DNA of 64,000 bases from Epiperipatus broadwayi (Eukaryota; Onychophora; Udeonychophora; Euonychophora; Peripatidae): NCBI GenBank assembly GCA_028023455.1, contig JAQFVV010006255.1:4698501-4762500 (forward strand), given 5' to 3'. Shown here piece by piece: positions 1-11,990 of the stretch (position 1 is the stretch's first letter; each line of letters begins with the position of its first letter). The notes beneath the pieces were generated by a model. The model made no database searches. It was not told the DNA's origin and saw nothing but the letters and a program-made list of their open reading frames with translations. Both the position numbers and the translations under genes were made by a program.

Positions 1-3000
1 TTTTATATGCCTTCCAGCAATTGGAATAGACTGTTGTATCATCTGTTTAATCAACTGGTCAGATGAAAAAAATAAGCCACTTCCATTTGATTTCTGTGAT
101 TCTATGTGGGAAGCAGATTACTTGTCAATATTCCATAGGACTAAATTGTTATATTAGCAGTCATTTCAGCAAAGTCTTGATTAACCATTTCATAATTTCA
201 GATTATAATGTAATTATAAATTCCATTAATTTTAACAACCTTGTAAAAAACAATTGTTATTAAATAAGTAGAGCTTACTATATATATATTATTGTAACTA
301 AACCATTGAGGTTGTCAGATGGCTTAGTTGGGAAAAGTGTGTTCACTTTGAGTGTATTTCCCATCAGCACAACTCTTTTCAAATAAAATTTTTAATAAAA
401 TTATATTCATTTTATTCATTTAAAACAACAACAATAACTGTTCTATAATCTACAGAGTCAATACATTAAAAATCATAATGATAATATCCCAGGATACTCA
501 TATAAATTTTATTACCATAACCTCTAGGTATTCTTAGGCATACAGCAAATGTATTTCATATGTATGATGGATATAATATTCTTCCAATATAAATGAATAT
601 ATTTAGCTATTTAAAGCTAGCAAATTACCTCTTTCCTTTCTACATTACATTTAAGTCAATTAATTATCTCAGGGTTCTTATTAAATTATACATGATTATT
701 TCTAAAAAAAAAAATTAGTTACTCGTAAATTTTTAAATATTCTATCCTGGGTAACATTAGAATATCAAGGGGATTTTGTTGTACCTTATCATCCCTCAAT
801 AAATGATACTATTTTTAAAGGAAAGATGCAAAATAAAAATGATGCAAATTAAGTAAAGAAAATTAATTTTAAATAAGATGTATGATCAAATTGTATTAGA
901 GTATGTAGATGATGATGATAACTTCTATTAATGTCTGTATACTCAACAATAACAATTAATTTATTAATTATACAACAATTATATCAAAATATTTAACAAT
1001 AAACATAATTATAACAAAAGTTCTCTAAATATTTTCAAATAATATCGCATCCGCTATTCTATTTATTCAATATCTTGATATTGGATTGTAACTAACTGTC
1101 TTATCAAGAAAAATGATGCAAACAAGCACTTTATTATACCACATTCATCCAAAGCCTGAACACAAATTACAGATGGGTCTAAGAATGTTTTATTGCATCC
1201 TTTAATGTCTTGATAATAATAAATAATAAAAAGACAACAACCCTATTCTAGGCCTCAGTTGGATTACTTAACGCTTTTAAAAATAAGTAAACAATTTATC
1301 CAAATATAGTATGATTGTTATTAAAATACATAAATTATTAAATATGGCAATTATATGTTGAGTGGCATGACTTATGTTTTCTAGCTTAAAACATCTCAAC
1401 CTCAAATATTTTTTTAGAAATCTGCCTCCACTAACTAATGGTTTATAAGTATCACCACCATGATAGTGTTTTACTATACTGCATGGGATCTTCTAGATCA
1501 TTTCCTGAGTAAATGGAAGGGCACCCTTTTATGGTTTTTTCCTTCATTGACTAAAGATATCTGGGCTACAGAAGATATGAGGATGCTTCCAAGGATCAAT
1601 AAAACAAATAAATAAATACTATTAACAGGCTATGGCAACTCTATTAACTTAGAGCTTAGTACAACATATCTCCAATACTAGTAATGTAACAAACACATAT
1701 TTATATACAAATGTATCAGTAATCCAAATATTTTCCAATACCTTTGTTATATCACCATTTTCATAAGAACTTTATTTAAATTGTAATAAAAACATTTTAA
1801 ACATTCAAATAAACCAATAATAAAATTAACTATATAATCTCTGTAAAATGGATAATCCACAATCTTGAATGAATGTTTGAGATTTTATTATAGCCACATA
1901 TCACTACAATTGTACTAACAATCTACCATCTGTAGAATGATTTCCTTTGGAGATTGAAATTTATAACTAAAATTCAACAATATAATTTCCAAAATCTTTG
2001 CACAATTACTATGTATATTCTAATGGATGTAGTCATAACAATTTATCCATTTATAAATATCAACTTTTATAATTTATAACATCTTAATCATTTTACAAAA
2101 TATGAAAAGCTAACTGATTCAAATCTGTAATCTTTTGACTGAGATTGTACTCATCGTACCATTTAGCTTTAAAGAAAGATTTCAATCCACCAGCTGTAGC
2201 AACATATGATATCCAAAGATGTAAATAAGATTTTGCACATATGATAAAAAATTTTAAGAATCGATAGATGAGTAATTTGATGACTGTAGCTATAGTTAAG
2301 GTCACTTAATAAATTATGAGATCAAGCAAAATAATAAGTAATCCACTGACTCAAATTTGAATTAACCAGACTTCTTTGTAGTTTTAAGCAGTTCTCATAA
2401 ATGCATATTTACAGAATATGATATTCCATGAATTTCTATGACAATCATAATATTCAAAGGTAATCCTTAGAGAGATAGCTAATATCATTTTCAGTAAATT
2501 ATTTAATTGTAAAAAAAAGACAAATGGTCATCAAAACGTTCTTTTATATAGTAGAATTCCAATAGCAATTTCAAAATTACAATTAATGATTCTAATTATT
2601 AAATTTTATTTTTTTTTAAAATATTATTGGATGACAATAGCTGTTGATGTTTTAATTTCTCTACTTGAGTCAATGAGAAGAAACATTTTGCAGAGCTAGG
2701 CAAAATCTCAATTCTTCTATGTCAAAGATGGTTATACAAAATGGCTAAATTTAGTTTTAAATTTGGTAAAAGCTTAGTACACTGAAATTTAGCAAATACT
2801 ACTCAAATTTGATAAGTGGTTATATTTATAGCTTACTACCAGGTGGTCTGTGATATCAACAAATATCACCCATGATACCTCACTTTTCAAATTTGTACAG
2901 GGAAAATCTGTTCCACTGTTGTGGTAACTATTGGAAGCAGGCAAGTTTCAAAAGTTTGACAAGTTTAAAAGTGCCAAATTTTGAGATCAAATATTAAAAT

Positions 3001-3205
3001 GAAGATTTAAAATATATTTTCAATATTAAATACCAAATTACGTTAATTGTTCACAAGTAAAATACACAATGTTTATTTTTAAATAAATAGAAAGATTTGA
3101 AAATTAGAATTTTTCAATCTATATTTGTCTGCCATTCCATCTCAAACAATCTACACACATAACTACATACATGCAAAAAAAAAAGATGATCCCCAATATA
3201 TATAT
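1..3205. other. AT-rich region without a recognisable gene
   Basis: No reading frame here has protein-family motifs; the open frames of 60-70 codons are what such AT-rich sequence gives by chance. A short stretch at about 318-365 has a pol III A-box-like string (TGGCTTAGTTGG) inside a weak hairpin (GGGAAA...TTTCCC), but no B box follows at the usual distance, so I do not call a SINE. Low-complexity A and T runs occur throughout. Host introns or UTRs could be present but cannot be recognised by eye. Confidence 0.5.
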
Positions 3206-3207
3206 AT

Positions 3208-3415
3208 TGTGCAGAACCAGTACTTATCAGTAGGGTCTGATCATAATCTCTCACACATATATACACACAGTGCTCAGCTTATATTAGGATAGCAATTCCT
3301 TAAACATTAATGGAGAGGCTTCAATCTTTTCATCCTTCCAACTATTCAGCTGTGCATTTCACTAAAACACCAACACTGGAATGATCAAAGCCATTCTATT
3401 TACTTCTATAAAAAA
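3208..3415 (+). repeat. Solo arm of foldback family FB1
   Basis: This 200 bp stretch aligns by eye with the left arm of the complete foldback at 17729-18600. Shared in order are a GCTRAACCAG start, a TCAGT(T/A)GG block, ACACACATAT, GTGCTCAG followed by TATATTARGATAGCAA, then the AATGCTCAAAG/AATGATCAAAG block. Only one arm is present here, so it is an old partial copy or a deletion derivative. No coding potential is visible. Confidence 0.55.
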
Positions 3416-4570
3416 CATTCAGTACACTGAATGAATAAGCTAATTGTTTATTTTATAACTATTAGGATATTAAATAAAATAATTTATTTTATTAAATTTT
3501 AAAGTTCAAAATTTTAAGTTAATAAACTAAATATTTTACTTTTCGAATTGATTATATTTTGAAAATATAACTTTCATGCACATAGACAAATACCCATTCA
3601 AACACAATGTCAACACTTATTATTCTGGTTAATTGTAGTACTTATTGTCTAGCTGTCTTATTAAATTATTATTGTATTATTATTTTCATGTGTTATCTTT
3701 CTTGCAGATAAGCCTATGTATTTTAACCTGTGTAATTTCCTTTTAATATTAGTTTGGTGTGTGTTTTTGTTCAGTCTAAAAAGAAATTTAGTTGTGCTTT
3801 TGAAAAGGAAAATCTAACAACATATGACTTTTTAGTACACTATAACTGATAACATTTTTATATATGCAGATATCTTGGATTTACCCAATCTATTGCAGTG
3901 TAATATTGAAAGAAACACTGAATTTCACTTCTGATTTTATTATTGACCACAATGAGAATGATAATAGAGATTGATATAATTCATTTGATTAGAAACAAGA
4001 AGCAATAAATTTTTTTATAGTTAATGGTGATGCCCATAATTCAGATGCTAAAAATATAAAGTTACATTTACCTCTCCCCCATGGAAAAGCTTTTTTGGCT
4101 TTCATCTTTCATAAGCATAAATGGATATTAACATAAAAATTAAAATTCATTTTATGATTTAAAACTATTATTTTTTAAATATTAAATCTAAATGTTGATG
4201 TCTAATGTAGATTGTTTTATGGTAAAATATGGGTCTAAATCAATAAAAGGCATAATCCTGAAATCGTTCACATTAGTATAATAATTATTATATGATAAAC
4301 TGATGATACTACTTTGACAATCATTTGAAATATTTTTCATTTGAATATTGTACTATATATTTCATTTTCATAAATTTTAGTTCATTTGTGCATAATTTCA
4401 TTATGTGATTAACTAGGAAAGATGTATAATAATGAACACTCATATTTGTTGAAACATATTTTCAGATATAACTTGCACATGTATGTGTAAAACCCATGCT
4501 GTTCATTTATGAAATTATTCTCTAATATACATTCTAACATGAATAAAAAAAATCAGTATTCACATATATA
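3416..4570. other. AT-rich region, no gene recognised
   Basis: I see no gene. At 3695-3713 there is a pyrimidine-rich tract ending in TTGCAG followed by an open frame of about 35 codons. It resembles a splice acceptor plus a terminal exon, but nothing in the translation is recognisable. Confidence 0.4.
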
Positions 4571-4691
4571 ATAATAATTGAAATCAGCATCATTTTCCAC
4601 CATTATCAATCCAGTTTAATTCAATTTCTCCAATCTCTAGCCTCATTTCTCCATGTCACACCAGTAAACTTTCTTATTTCATCCATTCATC

Positions 4692-4976
4692 TTACATGTA
4701 GTCTTTTAAAATATCTTGGGATTCAACTGTCCATCTATTATCATCTCTTCTAACAATATGTCTATCCAGGCTCCACTTCCTATTTGTTCTTTCACATGTG
4801 TATTTCATTTTAGATCTCCTCTTGTTATTTGTAACAAACATACATCTTTCCATACATTGTAGAATGGCCTGAAATTTCTGTATTGCTCTTCTGTTAAGTG
4901 TCCGAGTTTTAGAGCCATAAGTAAAAACTGGTAAAACAGATTTATAAAAAACCTTCCTTTTCAAATGCATAGGCAT
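4692..4976 (-). pseudogene. RTE LINE post-RT (thumb/C-terminal) fragment
   Basis: This 94-residue frame reads MPMHLKRKVF, VLPVFTYGSKTRTLNRRAIQKFQ, ERCM, then a short run with HIVRRDDNRWT. These are the conserved landmarks downstream of the RT palm in RTE-clade ORF2: the CVLPVLTYG..TWxLT block, the GHVAR..DxRW block and the following RWMDEI box, here out of frame at 4676-4690. The same blocks occur at 61292-61690. It is a relic of copy 1 and shows no sign of separate function. Confidence 0.8.
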
Positions 4977-5521
4977 GTTTCCTATAATATTAAGTTGTTT
5001 TTACCAAAAATATCCAAGTTTATTTCTAGGATTAATTACATCCTTTTGCATTTATCTGTACTAAAGTTCTGACCAAGATATTTGTAGATATTAACTTCTA
5101 ATTCATCATTCTCAATCTTTATTTTCATCTTTTGCAAAAATCCATCAAACAATATTTAATTTTTTTTTACCATTTACTTTTAGTCCTATTTTCTTATTTT
5201 CATCTGATAATTCTTGCAATGTATTTCCTAAGTTAAAAAACATTATTTGCAAAAATAAGAACATTTATCTGTAAAATCCAAATGATGTAAATGAATTTTA
5301 TTTACTTTGACTCCTTTACCTCTCATTTTAATCCATGAAATCCTTTTTGTAAAACTGTTATAAAAAGTTCTGATGATATGGAATCATTCTATTGCATATC
5401 TTTCTCATGTTAATCTTTTTAGTATCATTATGTAATCTAATCATTGTCATGACATTTTGATAAATACTCTTCAAAATGTAACAATATTCTGAGACTATGT
5501 TTTATTTATTCAATGCTTTAC

Positions 5522-5716
5522 TCACACTGTAAAAATGCATATAGAATTAAATGCCTTTTCATAATCTACAAATCCAAAGTATAATAGCAACTCGTATTCA
5601 TTGGTCTTTTCTATAACTTCTATCAATACTTGGATGTTATCCACTGTGTTAAAACTACTTTTAAATCCAGTTTGATCTTTTGGTTGATTAAAATCCAAAT
5701 TTCGCTGTAAACACAT
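5522..5716 (-). pseudogene. RTE reverse transcriptase fragment (fingers and motif A)
   Basis: The 64-residue frame has the RTE signature order: DQTGFKSSF (RTE consensus EQAGFR-like), a VLIEVIEKTNEYE helix, then FGFVDYEKAFNSI, where the aspartate of FVD is the first catalytic metal ligand of the palm. Homologous segments occur in the plus-strand copies near 17080-17200 and 60680-60800. The frame is broken on both sides, so this is an isolated readable piece of copy 1. Confidence 0.8.
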
Positions 5717-7690
5717 TACAGTTATCTTAGTAGAAATTTAATATAGACTTGATAAAAGGCTGATAAGTCTTTAATTTTTAATGCCTTTTTATCAACTTTT
5801 TTAAATACCATTATTAGTACTGAATTTTGCCAATTATCTGATATATCTTTATTATTTAAACATTAAATGTCTAGCTTTGCCAACAACTTTTGTTTTTTTC
5901 ATTTGTTTATTTTAAAATATCAACAATAATTCCATCATTTTCTGGAGCTTTTTTCTTCTTCATAGATTTAATTGCAAGTCTTATCTTTTTATTTAAAATA
6001 CTTGATAATTTAGAAAATGTAATAATTGTGAGAAAATTTTGTCTTATCGTTCTTTATAAATGCAATTTATTCACTTTACTTTGAACCCTTTTTAGCTAAA
6101 AAGTATTCAAAGCAGAGCAGATAAATTGCATTCATATAAGACATTACAGCAAAATAAAGAAAGTGGTAAATTTGGTTATATTTCTTAATTGTTCTTTATT
6201 TACAACTCTTTTTAGTATGGTTCTATTTTTTATTCTTATTGCTGAAACAACTTTCCTTATAACACCAAAATATTGTTTTATGCTTGTGAAACTTTTATTC
6301 TTTTCTGTAGCTTTCCTTGACAATTTATAATTATACCTTTTTAATATCATTAACCCTTTTTTGTACCAGTTTACAAAATTCTAAATATTCAATACTAAGA
6401 TTATTTTTTTATTTTTTTATATCCCTTCTTTTCTTCATATATTTTCTCAGTAAAAAAATTATTAGAAAGTTGCTGCTTATTTGTATGCATCTTTGCAATA
6501 TTTCTTATTTTCTATTGATTTCATTCAAATCTGATCTATCTTCAAATATGATAATATTTTAAAATAATTTCTAAGTTTTAATTTAAATTTGTTAAAATGT
6601 TCTGAAGATTAGAAATATCAATTGTAAATATTTGATAATTGCTTCTTGCACTGAATCTACTAAAAACCTTGCATTATTGAAATACATATTTTCTGATAGT
6701 CAAAATATATAATACATTTCTATTGTAACTTCATTTGGATACTTCTACATCATTTCTGTTCAGTATTATTTTTAAAGAAAGAATTTATAATATAGTTTTT
6801 ATTTTTCTTCAAATTCCACATGTCTGTGTCCACTCTCATTTCTAACACTACAACCAAATTTACCCACAATTACTTTCATCTTTCAGTCATTTATCATTTA
6901 TAGCATTAAAGTCTCCATGATAATTTTAAAATATTGTTTAATCTGATCAAAAGCCTTTTATATATTCTTAAAAAATCTTCTACTTTTTCACAACAATGTG
7001 AACTTGTTGATGCAAAAATCTGAATATATGCATTTGGCATCTTCCACTAAGCTGAATAACTAACCTTGCCATTTCATCTGATATACCATCAATCTCTGCA
7101 ATGTTGATCTTCCACTTTTTATTTATAAATCCCACTTCATCTACACTTCTAATGTTTATGCCTTTATAAAAAGTACATGACTACTTTTTAAATCAATTGT
7201 TACTTCATCTCTTCTTCTAACTTCATAAAATCCAACAATGTTTCATTTAATATTAGACTGTTTTTATTCCAATATATGAAAACTTTTTTCATTTGAAAGT
7301 GATCTGAAATTGTAAATATCCAAATAAAAGATTATCATCAAATGACAGCCTGGATCAATAATCAAAGATTCTTAGCATCCTCCACTTTCAGCTGCTAATC
7401 ACTGTCTTGGATGACTTATTGTCATCTGTGAATAGTTGTAATTTTGTTTTTGATGGTCTGAATGGAAATATCTATTTTAAAAAAGTTCAACTATTCTATT
7501 ACTTCAAAAAAAAAAACTCAAGTGATACTTCAATTAAGAATTATCAGCAGCTGAGTTTAAAAATATCATGGTATTTCTCAGAGATAAAAAATCAATAAGT
7601 CATAATGCTGGTTGATACATATTGGGTAGCAGCCCATCCATGTCTGTATCCTATATCAAAGGGTCTCCTTTCAGTTAATAGTAAATTCTT

Positions 7691-8219
7691 TTGTGTTAAT
7701 AGAAGTTATTAATACAAAATACTTTAATTTATGTGTGCCATTTTGTTAATCAACAGTACATCTTGGATGGATTAATTTTTCAAATTTAGTATTGCATTAT
7801 AATGTATTATTACTGTATTATTGTATTACATTTATTAAACCATTCAATTTAGTTTGTATTATTTATGATTCTCATTTAGGTAATTTGTTTATGCATATTT
7901 TATTGCATTTGTAACTCTTTTTTTCTTTTTTTTGCAGTTAAGTCGACTTTCTTGTAATTGATATTAGAAGTTTAATGATAATAATTAAATTTGTATAAAT
8001 TATAAATAAAATTTTAATATGTTTTATAAAAACAGCATTTGTATTACTTTGATAATTTATAGTGTTGAAAGTAGTTATTAGATATATAGATTTCCTGCCC
8101 ACCAAAGATAATGTAACTGAATATTGGGGCCAGTCTAAAAATAGACTAGTTTAAAAAGAGTATGATATTTATTATAGGAAGATTGGATATACAGAAAAAA
8201 AATATAGGTATAATGCAAG
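7691..8219. other. AT-rich spacer, no gene recognised
   Basis: I see no gene. A strong splice-acceptor-like signal lies at 7915-7937 (long T/C tract ending TTTGCAG). The downstream frames close within 8-20 codons, so an exon cannot be supported. Confidence 0.4.
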
Positions 8220-8280
8220 GTGGTGATGATGATGATGATGATGATTATAATTATGATTATCATCATCATTATTATTATAC
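8220..8280 (+). repeat. (GAT)n / (ATC)n microsatellite
   Basis: GGTGGT is followed by about seven GAT units, an interrupted TAT/GAT stretch, then CAT and ATT units. It resembles the GAT-rich tails of the RTE LINEs in this window, but no LINE 3' sequence precedes it, so it is called only as a microsatellite. Confidence 0.85.
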
Positions 8281-10224
8281 TAATCTTTCATCTGAAACTT
8301 ATTTTCCATTATCTGAATTATATAGTTGCTATATAGACAATCACAGATGAAATTCAGATAAACATTAATGGCGTAATGATATAAACAACCAAATGCATAA
8401 GAGAATGCAAAAAAAAATATTTTCACATTTCTCTCTCATAAAATGTTTAATTTCAATATATGTGAATGAATATGCTATTAAATATAATAGCATGCTGAAA
8501 GCTTATTATAGCTTCATATTTATTTATTTAATTAATAATGATATACTAATTTTGTCTATAATAAAATAAAAGTGGAAGTGTATTTATATATAACAAATTA
8601 AAGTAATATCAAATCTTCAAAGTGCCATCTATAAATTAAATGATATTCTATCCACTACTACAATGATGAGAAAATCAACCAATCCTTGCAGGAAGCATGA
8701 TTCAAATTCAACTGTTTTTATTCAACAAATGTGCTTTATTTCATATTCAAGTATGAATCATTAATTTAGTGATCATATATTACTAAAGCCTATTTTAATA
8801 AGTTTTAAACAAATACAATGCAGAGCTATAGAAATTCATTGTCTAAACAATCTTGCATGATCAAATCATTGTAAGTTATATAATTCTTCCTTGTGTGGAT
8901 ATGAGTCTTGATGAAATAAAGCTTTATAAATATAAGACTGCTAAATTAAAAATTCAAATTTAAACATCAAATGGGCAAATTAGCAATATTTAAATAAAAA
9001 TGAAGTTGCTATATTTGGCATTATATTGATAATCTGTCATGGCAGTTAAATAGAGACTGAAGTATGTGTCCTGCAAATTGTTGAATTTTTTCGTTAATGT
9101 AGGAATGGATAATAAAATATTATATAATTAATAGACAGCACTTTGATGACTTGACATAACTTCTATTTTTTATATTATTTATAGTGTTATTAATTTTTTT
9201 GCTGTATGTACATATATTTTTTATAATTTTACTGAATTAAAATCAATAATTAAAAAAAATTAATTAATTAATTAGGATTAAAAATATTAATACTTTATGA
9301 ACATTATTGCTACACTTGGCTAAAGTACATCAGAATTTTGAATAACTGTTCAAAAAGGCTGATCATACACAAATCATTAATAAATACCAATTAAATCCTA
9401 ACTATCAAAACGTTTCACTACATGGTAAAGAAAATGTGCAAATCCTAACATTTTTTTGACATGTTTTCAAAAATAAATTTAAAAAAATGTATATCAAGTA
9501 AAATTGAATGATGATAAGATAACATTAACCAGAATGGATGGTAAATATATAATAGAAAGAACAAGTAAAAAAAAAAGTTAAATATTATTGAGTTCCAACC
9601 ATGCTACCAAACTACATTTGGATAAGAATAGAAGCAAAAAAAAAAAGTCATACTATAAGAATTTCCTCCAAAATTTCTTGGAAGATAAAATGGGCAAATT
9701 GTAAATTACATAATAAGCAACTTATATTAGATCCAAATGAAAATCATAATGGTTTTAAGTTATATCGAAAACAATAAAACTCAAGAATATTATGCTTATT
9801 TATTCCAGAATTCAAATATATCTCTTTCTCCTTTCAAAATATGTAACCAGTCATAAACCATGGTCCAGATTGCAAATGTCACTCCAAATTTTCCATTCTC
9901 TTAAGTATTAACTATTGATAAACCATTTTATAAAACTTATCTATGGTTTGACTATGTCAATGTTATCTATTTATTTTTAAGTCAGTTTATTGAGAGGTCA
10001 AAAGATTAAAATTTGAATACCAAAGTGATAGTCTAAACACAGCAATTCCATTTTTATTAATTAATCGCTTCTTTTTTGTTGTTTTCACATTTCTTGTTTG
10101 GAATAAATCTAGGAACAAAATTCTGTATTCTCTTACTGTTCACAAAGCCCTTCAATAAGTCTGTAGAATATATTCAACATATGTTAACCCAAGCACAGTA
10201 ATATAAATCTAAATCATTAGTTCA
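8281..10224. other. AT-rich region, no gene recognised
   Basis: No family motifs are visible on either strand. Poly-A runs and short ATTA repeats (for example around 9250-9275) are the only structure noticed. Confidence 0.45.
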
Positions 10225-10665
10225 AAATCAAATTTAAAAATTAACAAGCAATGGTGCTTTGCCAAGATAAACTTCTCAAATGCAAATAATATATATATAT
10301 ATATATATTACTACTTTCCTATAACTACAATTCAAAATTTAATTAACTTTTAATATTTCAAGAAGTTTTAAACAAATTAATAACATCATAATTGTAAATC
10401 TCATTTTAAAAAGATTATTTAATTTTTCTAATTCTTTTTATTCTCCACAAAGATGATAACCTTCTCTTGCTCAAACGCAATCTTGTGACCTGTATTTTTT
10501 TTCATGAATGTACAATGTGGGCCTAAAATATTCATATTTTTTACTCTATTTTTATGAATTTTCATTCTTTTATTTATACTCAAACTTCTTTAACCTATAT
10601 ATAATTTTTTACAAAAACAAAAAATAATATTGCACATATAATCACTTACACGTAATATAACACTT
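10225..10665 (-). mobile_element. Penelope-like element 3' end (family F1), solo copy
   Basis: On the minus strand from about 10600 the reading frames give fragments of a PLE GIY-YIG endonuclease tail: a YIG-like start, KNENSxK, then TGHKIAFEQEKVIIFVENKK. The GHKIxxExxKIIxxExx pattern is the C-terminal half of PLE GIY-YIG domains. The same pattern, with a homologous 3' flank (a CAATGGT...TTGCCAAG...ACTTCTCAAATG string), occurs in both arms of the palindrome at 24300-25203, so they are one family. This copy is single, degenerate and contains an (AT)n run at 10290-10309. GIY-YIG nicks target DNA in PLE retrotransposition. Confidence 0.65.
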
Positions 10666-11147
10666 GAATTAACTCTACAATTTTCAATATACCAATAAAT
10701 AAATAAATAAAAACTAGCTTTTATTCATTTATTTGTAAAATATATAAATAAATTTATCTATAACCAGTCTGCAATGTCACCAATAGTTTAATTATAAAAC
10801 ATCATACAATGGTTGTATCATTTATAATTATATGATATTATTACACAAACAAAAAGTTTCAATAAAATTTCTCATTCATATATTTGTTCCTTTAAATCTC
10901 AAGATTTTAAAATATTAGGTGGGGATCTCAATTCTCATAAATGTGTTGATTCAAAATGCAAATTTTTCTGGTAATAATGTTTTTTAAAAAAAATTTAAGC
11001 ACCTTGATATATATATATGTAAATTATGTTTTCAATACTATGATGATAGAAAGATTTTTTTTAAAAATACATTTGTGTTTTATTTATATAACAACCATCT
11101 TGTGAATCAAAGCTTTTAAATGAAATACTTTCTTGGTTGACTTCTTG
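10666..11147. other. AT-rich spacer
   Basis: No gene or recognisable repeat was seen. Short A runs and one TATATATATG stretch are present. Confidence 0.45.
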
Positions 11148-11262
11148 CAGTGGTAGAATGGCAGATTCTAAAACTCAAAGTCTATGTATCATGGCCTGGT
11201 CCTATTATTTCCTGTTCTCGAACTTCTTATAAACTCCTGAATAACAGAGCATTTGATTATTT
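11148..11262 (+). mobile_element. tRNA-derived SINE, copy a
   Basis: The core begins with a pol III A-box-like TGGTAGAATGGCAGATTC and is followed after about 35 bp by a B-box-like GGTCC block, then an AAACTCCTGAATAACAGA tail. The same order of blocks appears at 57945-58055 and, more diverged, at 11385-11495, which makes it a dispersed short repeat and not a chance match. SINEs of this kind are transcribed by RNA polymerase III and mobilised by LINE proteins. The RTE LINEs here are possible partners, but no shared 3' tail was seen. Confidence 0.55.
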
Positions 11263-11384
11263 TATTTAGCAAAAATTTGTGTCAGCTTAAAATCTCTACG
11301 CAAATAGGGCTTGATGCATATGCCTTCTGTACCTGTACAAAAATGTGTCACTGCATACTACTTCCTTATAAATTCTCTGAAATA

Positions 11385-11495
11385 ATTTAGTGCAGAGATA
11401 GAGTAGTAGACACTAGAACCCAAGGTCTATTAATAGTGGTTCCATCTCTGACATGTCCAACATTCTATTATTTTTTACACTTCTTTAAAATAAAT
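11385..11495 (+). mobile_element. tRNA-derived SINE, copy b
   Basis: Second copy of the family at 11148, about 235 bp downstream in the same orientation. It shows GAGTAGTAGACACTAGAACC, then AAGGTCTAT, then GTGGTTCCATCTC at the B-box position, then the CATGTCCAACATTC block matching CATTTCCAGTGCTT of copy c. The B box is closer to consensus (GGTTCNANNCC) here than in copy a. Confidence 0.5.
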
Positions 11496-11734
11496 TAACA
11501 TTTTAACTGTTTAACCCCCCTCAAACACATTAAAGTTGCATTAATAAACAATACAAATACAAATGAGAAAATCTATTGAAAACAAACTAAGAGTTAAAGC
11601 TGTAACTAATAATATTCTGTGGAAATAAAATGAGGAACTTCATTAAGGGTAATGATACCAGATGATAATAGCTACAATTAATATATATTTATCAGATGCA
11701 GCCAGCCTTGGAAAGGCAGTTTGTTTGTTTTTTC

Positions 11735-11990
11735 AAGTGGTTGCTTTACAATTTTTTTTAAAGATTTAATGCAAATTAAACAAAAAATTTTAATAATTAT
11801 GGACAATTGCTTCATTAAAAAAATTAGATTATTAATGGTGAAATGACAACATTATGAACAAACATAACAGTTTTTTTTAAAAAGGTGGTCATTTTTATAA
11901 TAGCTATTTAGAATTGGTTGCTTTAACAAAAAAAATTTATGATTTAATGTAAATTAAACAAAAGATTTTAATATTATATAAATAAGCGTG
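11735..11990. repeat. Diverged tandem duplication, period about 178 bp
   Basis: GTGGTTGCTTTACAA followed by GATTTAATGCAAATTAAACA near 11738-11785 is repeated with changes near 11915-11965 (TTGGTTGCTTTAACA, GATTTAATGTAAATTAAACA). Both copies end in AGATTTTAATA-type sequence. No coding content is visible. Confidence 0.5.

Larger units (their letters stand above)
4575..7690 (-). mobile_element. RTE-clade non-LTR retrotransposon (copy 1), degenerate
   Basis: Read on the minus strand, this is a near full-length but decayed LINE of the family best seen at 58700-61807. The 5' leader matches that copy (AAAGGAGACC block near 7660, CCAGGCTGYCATTTG near 7345). A degenerate AP-like endonuclease follows (about 7330-6800), then the reverse transcriptase (motif FVDYEKAF near 5570) and the post-RT segment MPMxLKRKVF...LNRRAIQ (4692-4976). 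The 3' end at about 4580-4640 carries the family tail with GATTGATAATGG. RTE elements encode one protein that nicks target DNA and reverse-transcribes its own RNA in place. Many stops and frameshifts make this copy dead. Confidence 0.85.

Noticed and set aside
3692-3820. Terminal exon after a strong acceptor-like TTGCAG
   Set aside because: The 35-codon continuation is hydrophobic and unrecognisable, and pyrimidine tract plus CAG is frequent by chance here; similar signals at 7937, 12350 and 27479 lead to immediate stops.
8162-8350. 62-codon frame with poly-Asp and poly-His/Tyr
   Set aside because: Created by the GAT/CAT microsatellite.
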